64,000 nucleotides of DNA, from NCBI RefSeq assembly GCF_025398155.2, contig NZ_CP104562.2:1984001-2048000 (forward strand), written 5' to 3'. The notes beneath the pieces are model-generated. The model was not told where the DNA came from. It worked only from the letters and a program-made list of their open reading frames with translations, and made no database searches. Position numbers and translations under genes: made by a program. Every line of letters starts with the position of its first letter. The first letter of the stretch is position 1. Positions 16,478 to 24,728 of the stretch are shown here, piece by piece. The stretch comes from Roseateles amylovorans (GTDB lineage: Bacteria; Pseudomonadota; Gammaproteobacteria; Burkholderiales; Burkholderiaceae_C).

Positions 16478-16995
16478 TGTCCGCGCAGCCCGACGCCAGC
16501 GCCTCCTGCCCGATCCCTGTGGATGAGCCGTCTGTCGCGTCGACGGCGATGACATCGCCTCAACGCATCGCCGAGCAGGTACGCGACACGATGTTCGCCA
16601 ATGACCGTGCGTCCAAGGGCCTGGGCATCGGCGTCCTGGCGATTGCCCCCGGCACGGCCACCTTGCGCATGACGGTGCGCCCGGACATGCTCAACGGCTT
16701 CGACATCTGCCACGGCGGCATCGTGACCACGCTGGCGGATTCCTGTTTTGCTTTCGCCTGCAACTCGCACAACGAGATGACGGTGGCTTCCGGATTCGCG
16801 ATCGACATCGTCGCGCCATCCCGGGAAGGCGATGTGCTGACCGCAGTGGCGACCGAGGTGTCGCTGGCCGGTCGCACCGGTGTCTACGACATCACTGTCA
16901 CCAATCAACGCGACGAGCTGATCGCTGTCTTTCGCGGCCGTTCCTATCGCCTCAAGGGCAAGCCCGTGGTGTCGGAACCGATCGCCAAGACCTAG
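16477..16995 (+). CDS. paaI: PaaI, hydroxyphenylacetyl-CoA thioesterase
   Basis: PaaI is a hotdog-fold thioesterase that hydrolyses dead-end aryl-CoA intermediates and returns CoA. The family motif is DMLNGFDICHGGIVTTLADSCFAFACNS, with the catalytic Asp in the long helix. The start overlaps the paaG stop by one base. The first ~30 residues (DASASCPIPVDEPSVASTA) are extra to the fold, and an ATG at residue 26 (MTSPQRIAEQ) could be the true start. paaK follows after 12 bases. Confidence 0.93.
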   Translation: MSAQPDASASCPIPVDEPSVASTAMTSPQRIAEQVRDTMFANDRASKGLGIGVLAIAPGTATLRMTVRPDMLNGFDICHGGIVTTLADSCFAFACNSHNEMTVASGFAIDIVAPSREGDVLTAVATEVSLAGRTGVYDITVTNQRDELIAVFRGRSYRLKGKPVVSEPIAKT

Positions 16996-17007
16996 GAGAC
17001 CGATCCC

Positions 17008-18315
17008 ATGCCGGTGAAGCGCCCCGCCCCAGGCGACCTGGAACCCATCGAACGTGCGAGCCAGGACGAACTCCGCTCGCTGCAGCTGCAGCGCCTGCGC
17101 CACACGCTCCAGCAGGCCTACGACCATGTGCCGCACTATCGGGCCGCCTTCGATGCGAAGGGGGTTCATCCGTCCGATCTCAAGGACCTGAGCGACCTGC
17201 GCCTGTTTCCCTTCACCACCAAGCAGCATCTGCGGGAGCACTATCCCTTCGGCATGTTCGCCGTGCCTCGCGAGCAGGTGGTGCGGGTGCATGCCTCTTC
17301 GGGCACGACCGGCAAGCCGACGGTGGTGGGCTACACCCGGCAGGACATCGACCACTGGGCCGACCTGGTCGCCCGCTCGCTGCGCGCGGCGGGCACGCGG
17401 CCCGGGGACATCGTCCATGTGGCCTACGGCTACGGCCTGTTCACTGGCGGCCTGGGCGCGCATTACGGCGCGGAACGGCTGGGCTGCACCGTGATTCCGG
17501 TGTCGGGCGGTCAGACCGAAAAGCAGGTCCAGCTGATCCAGGACTTCCGTCCCGACGTGATCATGGTCACGCCCAGCTACATGCAGGTGATCGTCGAGGA
17601 ATTCGCACGCCAGGGCCTGGATGCGCGGGACAGCTCGCTGAAGGTCGGCGTCTTTGGTGCGGAGCCCTGGACCGAGGCGATGCGCCGCGAGATCGAACAC
17701 AAGGCCGGCATCGATGCGGTCGACATCTATGGCCTGTCCGAGGTGATGGGCCCCGGCGTGGCCAGCGAATGCATCGAGACCAAGGATGGTCCGGTGATCT
17801 GGGAGGACCATTTCTATCCCGAGATCGTCGACCCCGACACCGGCGAGGTGCTGCCGGAGGGCGCTGAGGGCGAGCTGGTATTCACCTCGCTGACCAAGCA
17901 GGCGCTGCCGGTGATCCGCTACCGCACCCGCGACCTCACCCGGTTGCTGCCGCCCACGGCGCGCAGCATGCGGCGCATGGGCAAGATCGTCGGCCGCAGC
18001 GACGACATGCTGATCATCCGCGGCGTGAATCTCTTTCCGACCCAGATCGAAGAACTGGTGCTGGCGGAGCCGGGACTGTCGGGCCAGTACCAGATCGTGG
18101 TCAGCCGCGACCGCCATCTGGATGAGGTCGAGGTGCGCTGCGAGCTGTCGGCGGTGGGGCAGGGCGTGGACGCGGCGAGCGTGTCGACCTCGCTGCAGCA
18201 TCGCATCAAGACCTTGATCGGCGTCTCGACACGCGTCACCGTCGGCGCGCCGGATTCGATCGAACGCACGTTGGTGGGCAAGGCCCGCCGCGTGGTGGAC
18301 AAGCGCCCGAAATGA
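17008..18315 (+). CDS. paaK: PaaK, phenylacetate-CoA ligase
   Basis: This enzyme activates phenylacetate to phenylacetyl-CoA using ATP, the entry step of the pathway. It is an adenylate-forming enzyme of 435 residues, the normal length. The phosphate loop is SSGTTGKP (residues 97-104). Further motifs are VDIYGLSEVMGPGVASEC and the hinge RSDDMLIIRGVNLFPTQIE, with a C-terminal Lys region (LVGKARRVVDKR). It lies in the same orientation as paaG and paaI with short gaps. A 130-base spacer then separates it from paaA. Confidence 0.97.
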   Translation: MPVKRPAPGDLEPIERASQDELRSLQLQRLRHTLQQAYDHVPHYRAAFDAKGVHPSDLKDLSDLRLFPFTTKQHLREHYPFGMFAVPREQVVRVHASSGTTGKPTVVGYTRQDIDHWADLVARSLRAAGTRPGDIVHVAYGYGLFTGGLGAHYGAERLGCTVIPVSGGQTEKQVQLIQDFRPDVIMVTPSYMQVIVEEFARQGLDARDSSLKVGVFGAEPWTEAMRREIEHKAGIDAVDIYGLSEVMGPGVASECIETKDGPVIWEDHFYPEIVDPDTGEVLPEGAEGELVFTSLTKQALPVIRYRTRDLTRLLPPTARSMRRMGKIVGRSDDMLIIRGVNLFPTQIEELVLAEPGLSGQYQIVVSRDRHLDEVEVRCELSAVGQGVDAASVSTSLQHRIKTLIGVSTRVTVGAPDSIERTLVGKARRVVDKRPK

Positions 18316-18445
18316 GGGCCTGAAATGAAGCGTCCCCTCAGGCGATGAGCGGCGGGGAGCGGGACCGATGGTCGGACAGCCTCCGGCCATGGCGTCCCAC
18401 CGAGGACAGGTCGGGTCTCACAAGGACCCGCTTCAAGGAGAAGTG

Positions 18446-19447
18446 ATGTACACCCAAGCCATGAGCGTCGGTCCCCAGGACCAGGCGGCCAAGCTGCAGA
18501 CCGCCGAAGAGCAGCAGCGCAATGACGCCTTCGAGGCCCGCATCGAGGCGGGCGACTTCATCGAGGCCAAGGACTGGATGCCGGAGCACTACCGCAAGAC
18601 GCTGGTGCGGCAGATCAGCCAGCATGCGCATTCCGAGATCGTCGGCATGTTGCCCGAGGGCAACTGGATCACCCGCGCCCCGTCGCTCAAGCGCAAGGCC
18701 ATCCTGCTGGCCAAGGTGCAGGACGAGGGCGGCCACGGCCTGTACCTCTACTCCGCCGCCGAAACCCTGGGCACCAGCCGCGACCAGATGCTGGACGCGC
18801 TGCACAGCGGCCGGGCCAAGTACAGCTCCATCTTCAACTACCCGACCCTGACCTGGGCGGACATCGGCGTGATCGGCTGGCTGGTGGACGGCGCGGCCAT
18901 CATGAACCAGGTGCCGCTGTGCCGCTGCTCCTACGGGCCGTATGCCCGCGCGATGATCCGCATCTGCCGCGAGGAGAGCTTCCATCAACGCCAGGGCTAC
19001 GAGAGCCTGCTGACGATGATGCGCGACGGCACCGAGGCCCAGAAGGCCCTGGTGCAGGACGCGGTGAACCGCTGGTGGTGGCCCTCGCTGATGATGTTCG
19101 GCCCGGCGGACAAGGATTCGCCGAACTCCGAGCAGTCGATGCGCTGGGGCATCAAGCGGCTGACCAACGACGAGCTGCGCCAGAAGTTCGTCGATGCCAC
19201 GGTGCCGCAGGCGGAACTGCTGGGGATTTCGCTGCCCGATGCGGACCTGAAGTGGAACGCCGAGCGCGATCACTACGACTTCGGCGCCATCGACTGGAAC
19301 GAATTCTGGCGCGTCGTGGGCGGCAACGGCCCGTGCAACACCGAGCGGCTGCAGACCCGGGTCAAGGCCTGGGACGACGGCGCCTGGGTGCGCGAGGCCG
19401 CACTGTCCCATGCCCGCAAACGCGCCACCGAGGCCAAGGCCGCCTGA
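18446..19447 (+). CDS. paaA: PaaA, catalytic subunit of phenylacetyl-CoA epoxidase
   Basis: PaaA is the diiron oxygenase subunit that epoxidises the ring of phenylacetyl-CoA. The 333-residue protein shows the carboxylate/histidine ligand helices: AKVQDEGGHGLYLYSAAETLG and ICREESFHQRQGYE. The ATG at 18446 is preceded by AAGGAG at the right distance. An upstream in-frame ATG at 18368 lacks such a site. It heads paaABCDE, and PaaC, which lacks the iron ligands in this family, should be its structural partner. Confidence 0.97.
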   Translation: MYTQAMSVGPQDQAAKLQTAEEQQRNDAFEARIEAGDFIEAKDWMPEHYRKTLVRQISQHAHSEIVGMLPEGNWITRAPSLKRKAILLAKVQDEGGHGLYLYSAAETLGTSRDQMLDALHSGRAKYSSIFNYPTLTWADIGVIGWLVDGAAIMNQVPLCRCSYGPYARAMIRICREESFHQRQGYESLLTMMRDGTEAQKALVQDAVNRWWWPSLMMFGPADKDSPNSEQSMRWGIKRLTNDELRQKFVDATVPQAELLGISLPDADLKWNAERDHYDFGAIDWNEFWRVVGGNGPCNTERLQTRVKAWDDGAWVREAALSHARKRATEAKAA

Positions 19448-19560
19448 GACCCTGGCAGGCGTGGTCCGACAGCGGCGGGGTGTTCCATCCGCCGGCTTGT
19501 CGTCGATCCGCTCTCCCCACGACCTGCCTCCCATCGACCCGATTACCGAGCCCTCGCACC

Positions 19561-19866
19561 ATGAGCATCAATCAACAAACTGGCGGCCATGAATGGCCCT
19601 TGTGGGAAGTCTTTGTCCGCAGCAAGGCGGGCCTGGACCACAAGCATTGCGGCAGCCTGCATGCGCCCGACCCGAAGATGGCGCTGCAGATGGCGCGCGA
19701 TGTCTACACCCGGCGCCAGGAAGGCGTGAGCATCTGGGTGGTGCCGTCGTCCGCCATCGTGGCCTCCGACCCCGGCGAGAAGTCGATGTATTTCGATCCG
19801 ATGGAGGACAAGGTCTACCGCCATCCGACCTTCTACGAACTGCCCGCGTCGGTCGATCACATGTGA
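19561..19866 (+). CDS. paaB: PaaB, subunit of phenylacetyl-CoA epoxidase
   Basis: PaaB is a small 101-residue subunit that bridges the PaaAC pairs of the epoxidase complex. It is recognised by WPLWEVFVRSKAGLDHKHCGSLHAPD and by the conserved end DKVYRHPTFYELP. The start MSINQQ is the only one giving the family length. A spacer of 113 bases separates it from paaA and 126 bases from paaC, unusually loose for this operon. Confidence 0.96.
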   Translation: MSINQQTGGHEWPLWEVFVRSKAGLDHKHCGSLHAPDPKMALQMARDVYTRRQEGVSIWVVPSSAIVASDPGEKSMYFDPMEDKVYRHPTFYELPASVDHM

Positions 19867-19890
19867 GCCCTGCGCGCCGATGTCGCGGCT

Positions 19891-19946
19891 GATGCGCTGA
19901 TGCGCTGATGTGCTGCTGCATCAATGCGCCGATGCGCCGATGCGCG
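19891..19946. repeat. Seven-unit 8-base tandem repeat inside the paa operon
   Basis: Units of 8 bases related to GATGCGCT run from 19891 to 19946 (GATGCGCT twice, GATGTGCT, two diverged units, GATGCGCC, GATGCGCG). It fills much of the paaB-paaC spacer, within a transcribed operon. A related GATGCG word recurs in the repeat at 40368-40415. Confidence 0.7.
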
Positions 19947-19992
19947 CCCCAGGCGACGCCCACGACCTTGCGACATTGACGGGACCTGCCCC

Positions 19993-20766
19993 ATGACTGC
20001 CTCCATCCAACCCAGCACACGCGACGACGTGCGCTATCTGCTCCCGCTCGGCGACGCCTGCCTGGTGCTGTCGCATCGGCTGTCCGAATGGTGCGGCCAT
20101 TCGCCGATCCTGGAAGAGGATCTGGCGCTGGGCAACATCGCGCTGGACCTGCTGGGCCAGGCGCGCGCGGTGCTCACCCGCGCCGGTCAGCTCGATGGCC
20201 AGTCCTTCGACGAAGACCAGCTCGCCTTCCTGCGCGACGAGCGCCACTACCTCAACCCGGTGATGATGGAGTTGCCCCGCGGCGATTTCGCCTTCACCCA
20301 GGCGCGCAACCTGATGGCCGCCTGCTGGCTGCTGCCGCTGTGGACCCGTCTGCAGGCTTCGTCCGATGCCGAGGTGGCGGCGATTGCGGCCAAGGCGGTC
20401 AAGGAGGTGCGCTATCACCAGCAGCACGCCGCGGAATGGGTGGTGCGGCTGGGCGATGGCTCGGAGGAATCCACCCGTCGGATGACGACCGCGCTGGCGC
20501 AGCTCTGGCCTTATGTGAACGAGCTGTTCGCGACCGACGAGACCGATGCCGCCGCCGAACGCAGCGGCCTCGGCCCGGCCTGGTCCACGCTGAAACCGGA
20601 ATGGGATGCGGCGATGGACGAGGTCCTGGCCGAGGCCCGGCTGGCCCGACCCGCCGACACGCCGCATGTCTACGCTGGCCGGCTCGGCGTACACAGCGAG
20701 CACATGGGCCACCTGCTGGCCACGATGCAGTCGCTGCCGCGCGCCTATCCGGGCGGGGTGTGGTGA
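19993..20766 (+). CDS. paaC: PaaC, structural subunit of phenylacetyl-CoA epoxidase
   Basis: PaaC is a ferritin-like helical protein that pairs with PaaA but lacks a functional iron site. The 257-residue protein shows RLSEWCGHSPILEEDLALGNIALDLLGQAR near the N-terminus and KEVRYHQQHAAEWVVRLGDGSEES in the middle, both typical of the family. The start MTASIQ is preferred over an upstream Arg-rich extension. The stop sits 2 bases before the chosen paaD start. Confidence 0.96.
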   Translation: MTASIQPSTRDDVRYLLPLGDACLVLSHRLSEWCGHSPILEEDLALGNIALDLLGQARAVLTRAGQLDGQSFDEDQLAFLRDERHYLNPVMMELPRGDFAFTQARNLMAACWLLPLWTRLQASSDAEVAAIAAKAVKEVRYHQQHAAEWVVRLGDGSEESTRRMTTALAQLWPYVNELFATDETDAAAERSGLGPAWSTLKPEWDAAMDEVLAEARLARPADTPHVYAGRLGVHSEHMGHLLATMQSLPRAYPGGVW

Positions 20767-20768
20767 GC

Positions 20769-21284
20769 ATGAGCCCGGTCGCCCTCGACCACGGCTGCGG
20801 ACGACGCGCCGCCGCCTGGGAGGTGCTCGCGCAGGTGCCCGATCCCGAAGTGCCGGCGGTGTCGCTGGTGGAGTTGGGCATCGTGCGCGACCTGATCGAG
20901 ACGGCGGAGGGCTTCGAGGTCGTGCTCACGCCCACCTATTCCGGCTGCCCCGCCACCGAGGTGATCGAGCAGCAGGTGCGCGAGGCGCTGGCGCGGTTCG
21001 GCACTGTCACCGTCACGATGCGACGTGCGCCGGCCTGGACCACCGACTGGATCACCGAGGAAGGCCGCGAGAAGCTGCGCCGCTACGGCATCGCGCCGCC
21101 CGGACCGGTCGATCCGGGGCAGGGCGTGCCGATCCGGCTGGTGCGACGCGCGCCGCCGCTGGCCTGTCCGCGCTGCGGCAGCACCCACACCGAGCGGCTG
21201 TCCGCCTTCGGCTCGACCGCCTGCAAGGCGCTGCATCGGTGCCTGGACTGCCGCGAACCCTTCGAACATTTCAAACCGATCTGA
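20769..21284 (+). CDS. paaD: PaaD, phenylacetyl-CoA epoxidase assembly protein
   Basis: PaaD is a MIP18/SufT-like protein thought to help insert Fe-S clusters or iron into the epoxidase system. The N-terminal domain shows VPDPEVPAVSLVELGIVRDL and TPTYSGCPATEVIE. A C-terminal zinc ribbon-like part has CPRCGSTHTERLSAFGSTACKALHRCLDC, which supplies four to five cysteines. It is 171 residues from the ATG at 20769. A GTG at 20763 overlapping the paaC stop is equally possible. Confidence 0.94.
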   Translation: MSPVALDHGCGRRAAAWEVLAQVPDPEVPAVSLVELGIVRDLIETAEGFEVVLTPTYSGCPATEVIEQQVREALARFGTVTVTMRRAPAWTTDWITEEGREKLRRYGIAPPGPVDPGQGVPIRLVRRAPPLACPRCGSTHTERLSAFGSTACKALHRCLDCREPFEHFKPI

Positions 21285-21324
21285 CCGGCACCACCGGGCC
21301 GACGGTCCCAACCCGAGTCCAGCC

Positions 21325-22404
21325 ATGAGCCTGCACTTTCACCCGCTGCGCCTGCGCGCCAAGCACCAGGACACCGACGATGCGGTCGTGCTCTGCTTCG
21401 ACGTGCCCGAAGGCCTGCGCGACACCTTCCGCTTCACCCAGGGCCAGTACCTGACGCTGCGCGGCGAGGTCGACGGCCAGGACCTGCGCCGGTCCTATTC
21501 CATCTGCGCCGGCGTTGACGACAACGAACTGCGGGTCGGTGTGCGCCACGTCACCGGTGGCGCGTTCTCCAGCTGGGTGCATGAGCGCCTGCGTCCGGGC
21601 GACGAGATCCAGGTCTTTCCGCCGCAAGGCCGCTTCCATGTGCCGCTGGACCCGTCGGCCGCCCGGCATTACCTGGGCATCGCGGCCGGGTCGGGCATCA
21701 CGCCCATCCTGTCGATCATGAAGACGGTGCTCGCCCGCGAACCGCTGAGCCGCTTCACCCTGATCTACGGGAATCGCCGTCCTGCGACGACGATGTTCAA
21801 GGAAGAGCTGGAAGATCTGAAGAACCGCTATCTGACGCGCCTGTCGCTGCATCACGTGTTCTCCCGCGAGCAGGTCGATTCGCCGCTGATGGCCGGCCGG
21901 CTGGACCAGGCCAAGCTGGCGACGTTCCTGGCGGGTCCGGTGCCGGCGGCGGGGATCGATCAGGTCTTCGTGTGCGGTCCGTTCGAGATGAATGAGCACG
22001 CCGAGGCGGCGCTGCGCCAGGCGGGCGTGCCGGAAGACCGGATCCACATCGAGCGATTCGGCACGCCGGAAATGCAGACCGGTCGCCCGGCGCCTCACGA
22101 GGTCCATGACGAGGATGCGGAGGCCGCCAAGGTGCTGGTGATCCGCGACGGCGTCTCGCGCGAGATCGAGTTCCGCAAAAGCGATCCGAGCCTGCTGGAC
22201 GCCGCCGCGCGGGCCGGCATGGATGTGCCGTTTTCCTGCAAGTCCGGCGTCTGTTCCACCTGCCGCTGCAAGTTGCTGGAAGGGGAGGTCCGCATGGACA
22301 AGAATTTCGCGCTGGAGAAACATGAGGTCGCGGCGGGCTTTATCCTCAGCTGCCAGGCACATGCGCTGACCCCGCGCCTGGTGATCTCGTTCGACGAGCG
22401 CTGA
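21325..22404 (+). CDS. paaE: PaaE, reductase subunit of phenylacetyl-CoA epoxidase
   Basis: PaaE moves electrons from NADPH through FAD and a 2Fe-2S cluster to PaaA. The 359-residue protein has a ferredoxin-reductase part with the FAD motif RRSYSIC and the nucleotide region GIAAGSGITPILSIM. A C-terminal plant-type ferredoxin domain shows CKSGVCSTCRCKLLEG and a final cysteine in ILSCQA. The start MSLHFHPL gives the usual length. It ends the paaABCDE block. Confidence 0.97.
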   Translation: MSLHFHPLRLRAKHQDTDDAVVLCFDVPEGLRDTFRFTQGQYLTLRGEVDGQDLRRSYSICAGVDDNELRVGVRHVTGGAFSSWVHERLRPGDEIQVFPPQGRFHVPLDPSAARHYLGIAAGSGITPILSIMKTVLAREPLSRFTLIYGNRRPATTMFKEELEDLKNRYLTRLSLHHVFSREQVDSPLMAGRLDQAKLATFLAGPVPAAGIDQVFVCGPFEMNEHAEAALRQAGVPEDRIHIERFGTPEMQTGRPAPHEVHDEDAEAAKVLVIRDGVSREIEFRKSDPSLLDAAARAGMDVPFSCKSGVCSTCRCKLLEGEVRMDKNFALEKHEVAAGFILSCQAHALTPRLVISFDER

Positions 22405-22450
22405 GCGCACGGATCGAGCAGGTCATCCGCGCCAACGGAGCCTGTGTGAC

Positions 22451-22474
22451 CCGAGCCCGAGCCCGAGCCCGAGC
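22451..22474. repeat. Four tandem copies of CCGAGC
   Basis: A hexanucleotide is repeated four times exactly, with one degenerate and one further perfect copy just after. It lies in the 135-base spacer between paaE and paaR. No regulatory meaning is evident. Confidence 0.7.
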
Positions 22475-22539
22475 CTGACCCCGAGCGCGCTTTCCGTCTT
22501 CCGTTCTCCTTTTCCCTTTCACGAGACCCTACCGACCCC

Positions 22540-23190
22540 ATGGCCAGAGGCAGAGCCCCCGGATTCGACGCCACCCGCGAGGAGATCCTCGCCCAGGCTG
22601 CCCGCCTGTTCGCCAACCAGGGCTTTCCCGCCACCTCGATGAATCAGGTCGCTGAAGCCTGCGAGGTGTCCAAGCCCACCCTCTATCACTATGTGCGCGA
22701 CAAGCATGAACTGCTCGCACAGATCTGCCAGAGCCATCTCCAGCACCTGGCCCATCTGGTGGACGAGGTGAGCGGTCTCGGCCTGCCGCCCGAAGACCAT
22801 CTGCGGGCGCTGATCCATCGCTTCGTGCAGGCCTACGGCGAGTCGCAGAACGAGCATCGGGTGCTGACCGAGGACATGAAGTTCCTCGACGAGGACCATC
22901 GGGCGCGGATGATCGAGGTCGAGCGTCAGGTGGTTGCCCGCTTCGCCGATGCGGTGGCGACGATTCGCCCGGAACTGCGCGGCGCCCATCTGCACAAGCC
23001 ACTGACCATGCTGCTGTTCGGCATGATCAACTGGACCTTCACCTGGCTGCGTCCGGACGGGGCCCTGACCTATGAGGCGGTGGCGCCCATGGTGGCGGAC
23101 CTGTTCTTCGGCGGGCTCGGCGCGGTGAAGATCGGCCCGGTCGCCGACGGCGTGTCCGGGCTCTCGGTCTCAGGCCGTCCTGCCTCATGA
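22540..23190 (+). CDS. paaR: TetR-family regulator, probable PaaR repressor
   Basis: This 216-residue TetR-type regulator has a classic N-terminal helix-turn-helix (REEILAQAARLFANQGFPATSMNQVAEACEVSKPTLYHYVRDKHELL). Its C-terminal ligand domain begins near residue 65. It sits at the end of the paaABCDE block, and a perfect 16-bp palindrome lies on the paaG promoter. In Burkholderiales the TetR-type PaaR represses paa genes and responds to phenylacetyl-CoA. Naming it PaaR rests on position and family, not on a unique motif. Confidence 0.85.
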   Translation: MARGRAPGFDATREEILAQAARLFANQGFPATSMNQVAEACEVSKPTLYHYVRDKHELLAQICQSHLQHLAHLVDEVSGLGLPPEDHLRALIHRFVQAYGESQNEHRVLTEDMKFLDEDHRARMIEVERQVVARFADAVATIRPELRGAHLHKPLTMLLFGMINWTFTWLRPDGALTYEAVAPMVADLFFGGLGAVKIGPVADGVSGLSVSGRPAS

Positions 23191-23243
23191 CGGCCTGAAC
23201 CTTTCCTCTGCGTTCCTGACCAAAAAATTCACACGGAGACGAC

Positions 23244-24404
23244 ATGAAACGCATCGAGAAGACCACCCTGCTGGCGCTGGCCGGCGCCGCCTTGATGGGC
23301 CTGGGCGGCGCGGCACAGGCCGACATCCAAGTCGGCGTGACGGTGTCGGCCACCGGGCCGGCCGCGTCGCTGGGCATTCCGGAAAAGAACACCTTCAGCC
23401 TGATGCCCAAGACGATCGCGGGCCAGAAGGTCAACTATGTGATCCTGGACGACGCCTCCGACACCACCACAGCGGTGGCCAACACCCGCAAGCTGATCAC
23501 CGAGCACAAGGTGGATGTGGTGGTCGGCTCCACGGTCACGCCCAACTCGCTGGCGATGATCGATGCGGTCTCCGAGGCCCAGGTGCCGATGATCTCGATG
23601 GCCGCGTCGGCGCGCATCGTCGAGCCGATGGATGCGAAGAAGAAGTGGGTCTTCAAGACACCGCAGAACGACATCATGATGGCGCTGGCGATTGCCAGCC
23701 ACATGCAGGCGATGGGCGTGAAGACGGTGGCCTACATCGGCTTTGCGGATGCCTACGGCGAGGGCTGGTATGGCGAGTTCAACAAGGTCGCCGCCAGCAA
23801 GGGGCTGAGCATCGTCGCCAATGAGCGCTACAACCGGACCGACACCTCGGTCACCGGCCAGGTGCTGAAGATCCTGTCGGCCAAGCCGGATGCGGTGCTG
23901 GTGGGCGGCAGTGGCACGCCGGCGGCGCTGCCGCAGAAGACGCTCAAGGAGCGGGGCTACGGTGGCAAGTACTACCAGACCCACGGCGTGGCCAACAATG
24001 ATTTCCTGCGCGTGGGCGGCAAGGATGTCGAAGGCACCTTCCTGCCGGCCGGCCCGGTGCTGGTGGTGGATCAGCTGCCGGCGGACCATCCGGCCAAGAA
24101 GAGCGCCAAGGCGTATGTGACCGCGTATGAGGCGGCCTTCGGCAAGGGCAGCGTGTCCACCTTCGGCGGCCATGCGTGGGACGCCGGGCTGTTGCTGCAG
24201 GCGGCGATTCCCGAGGCGATCAAGAAGGCACAGCCCGGCACGCCCCAGTTTCGGGCCGCCCTGCGCGACGCCATCGAGAACGTGAAGGAACTGCCCGCGT
24301 CTCATGGCGTGTTCACCATGTCCGCTAACGACCATCTGGGACTCGATCAGCGTGCCCGGGTGATGGTCAAGATCGAAGGCGGAACCTGGAAACTCCAACC
24401 CTAG
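23244..24404 (+). CDS. Periplasmic binding protein of a LivK-type ABC importer
   Basis: This 386-residue protein has a signal peptide (MKRIEKTTLLALAGAALMG, then AQADI) and a type I periplasmic binding fold (Peripla_BP_6). Diagnostic segments are QVGVTVSATGPAASLGIPEKNTF, DVVVGSTVTPNSLAMID and TVAYIGFADAYGEGWYGEFNK. Such proteins beside aromatic catabolic genes often bind aromatic acids. Phenylacetate is a reasonable but unproven ligand here. No matching permease or ATPase genes are adjacent, so partners must be elsewhere. Confidence 0.88.
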   Translation: MKRIEKTTLLALAGAALMGLGGAAQADIQVGVTVSATGPAASLGIPEKNTFSLMPKTIAGQKVNYVILDDASDTTTAVANTRKLITEHKVDVVVGSTVTPNSLAMIDAVSEAQVPMISMAASARIVEPMDAKKKWVFKTPQNDIMMALAIASHMQAMGVKTVAYIGFADAYGEGWYGEFNKVAASKGLSIVANERYNRTDTSVTGQVLKILSAKPDAVLVGGSGTPAALPQKTLKERGYGGKYYQTHGVANNDFLRVGGKDVEGTFLPAGPVLVVDQLPADHPAKKSAKAYVTAYEAAFGKGSVSTFGGHAWDAGLLLQAAIPEAIKKAQPGTPQFRAALRDAIENVKELPASHGVFTMSANDHLGLDQRARVMVKIEGGTWKLQP

Positions 24405-24526
24405 TTTCGCGGACGCTCGGCTACTGCGCGGGCCGATCTTGGGCTTGCGGTGCTCGCCGTACAGCAGTACGGCTGCGCGCCGCAAGCCCAACCTCGGCCC
24501 GCTCGCGACGCCGCTCGTCCGCGAAA
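24405..24526. repeat. Intergenic palindromic element, copy B
   Basis: This 122-base near-complete hairpin starts right after the binding-protein stop. Arms from outside in: TTTCGCGGACG (24405-24415) with CGTCCGCGAAA (24516-24526); CGGGCCGA (24429-24436) with TCGGCCCG (24494-24501); TTGGGCTTGCGG (24439-24450) with CCGCAAGCCCAA (24480-24491); GCCGTAC (24456-24462) with GTACGGC (24467-24473). Copy A at 4111-4195 shares the core but has different, still complementary, arms. This may be transcribed as a 3' hairpin of the gene before it. Confidence 0.85.
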
Positions 24527-24549
24527 CCCAGCGGTGAACAACGCTGGGT
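24526..24549 (+). terminator. Hairpin after element B, terminator candidate
   Basis: ACCCAGCG (24526-24533) pairs perfectly with CGCTGGGT (24542-24549) around an 8-base loop. It abuts the right arm of the large palindromic element and could end transcription of the binding-protein gene. No immediate T-run follows. Nothing else beyond a T-rich stretch near 24640 is seen before paaZ at 24729. Confidence 0.45.
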
Positions 24550-24728
24550 CGTTCCTGCGAAATTCGTCATCGGGTGCTTGCAGCGTCTTTGCTGGGGGGC
24601 TCGACATAAGGTTTCGCTCGCGTTCACGCTGGTTTTCTAGTTTTTTCGTCGCACCGCTCCCATCTTCTTTGATCGCATTGCTGCGGCCCGTGGCGTGACC
24701 ATGGGCGTTGATGTTCTGAAGGATCGTC

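Noticed and set aside
16417..18390. 657-codon minus-strand open frame opposite paaI and paaK
   Set aside because: It is a shadow of two conserved genes in high-GC DNA; the translation is His/Gln/Arg-rich without recognisable motifs.
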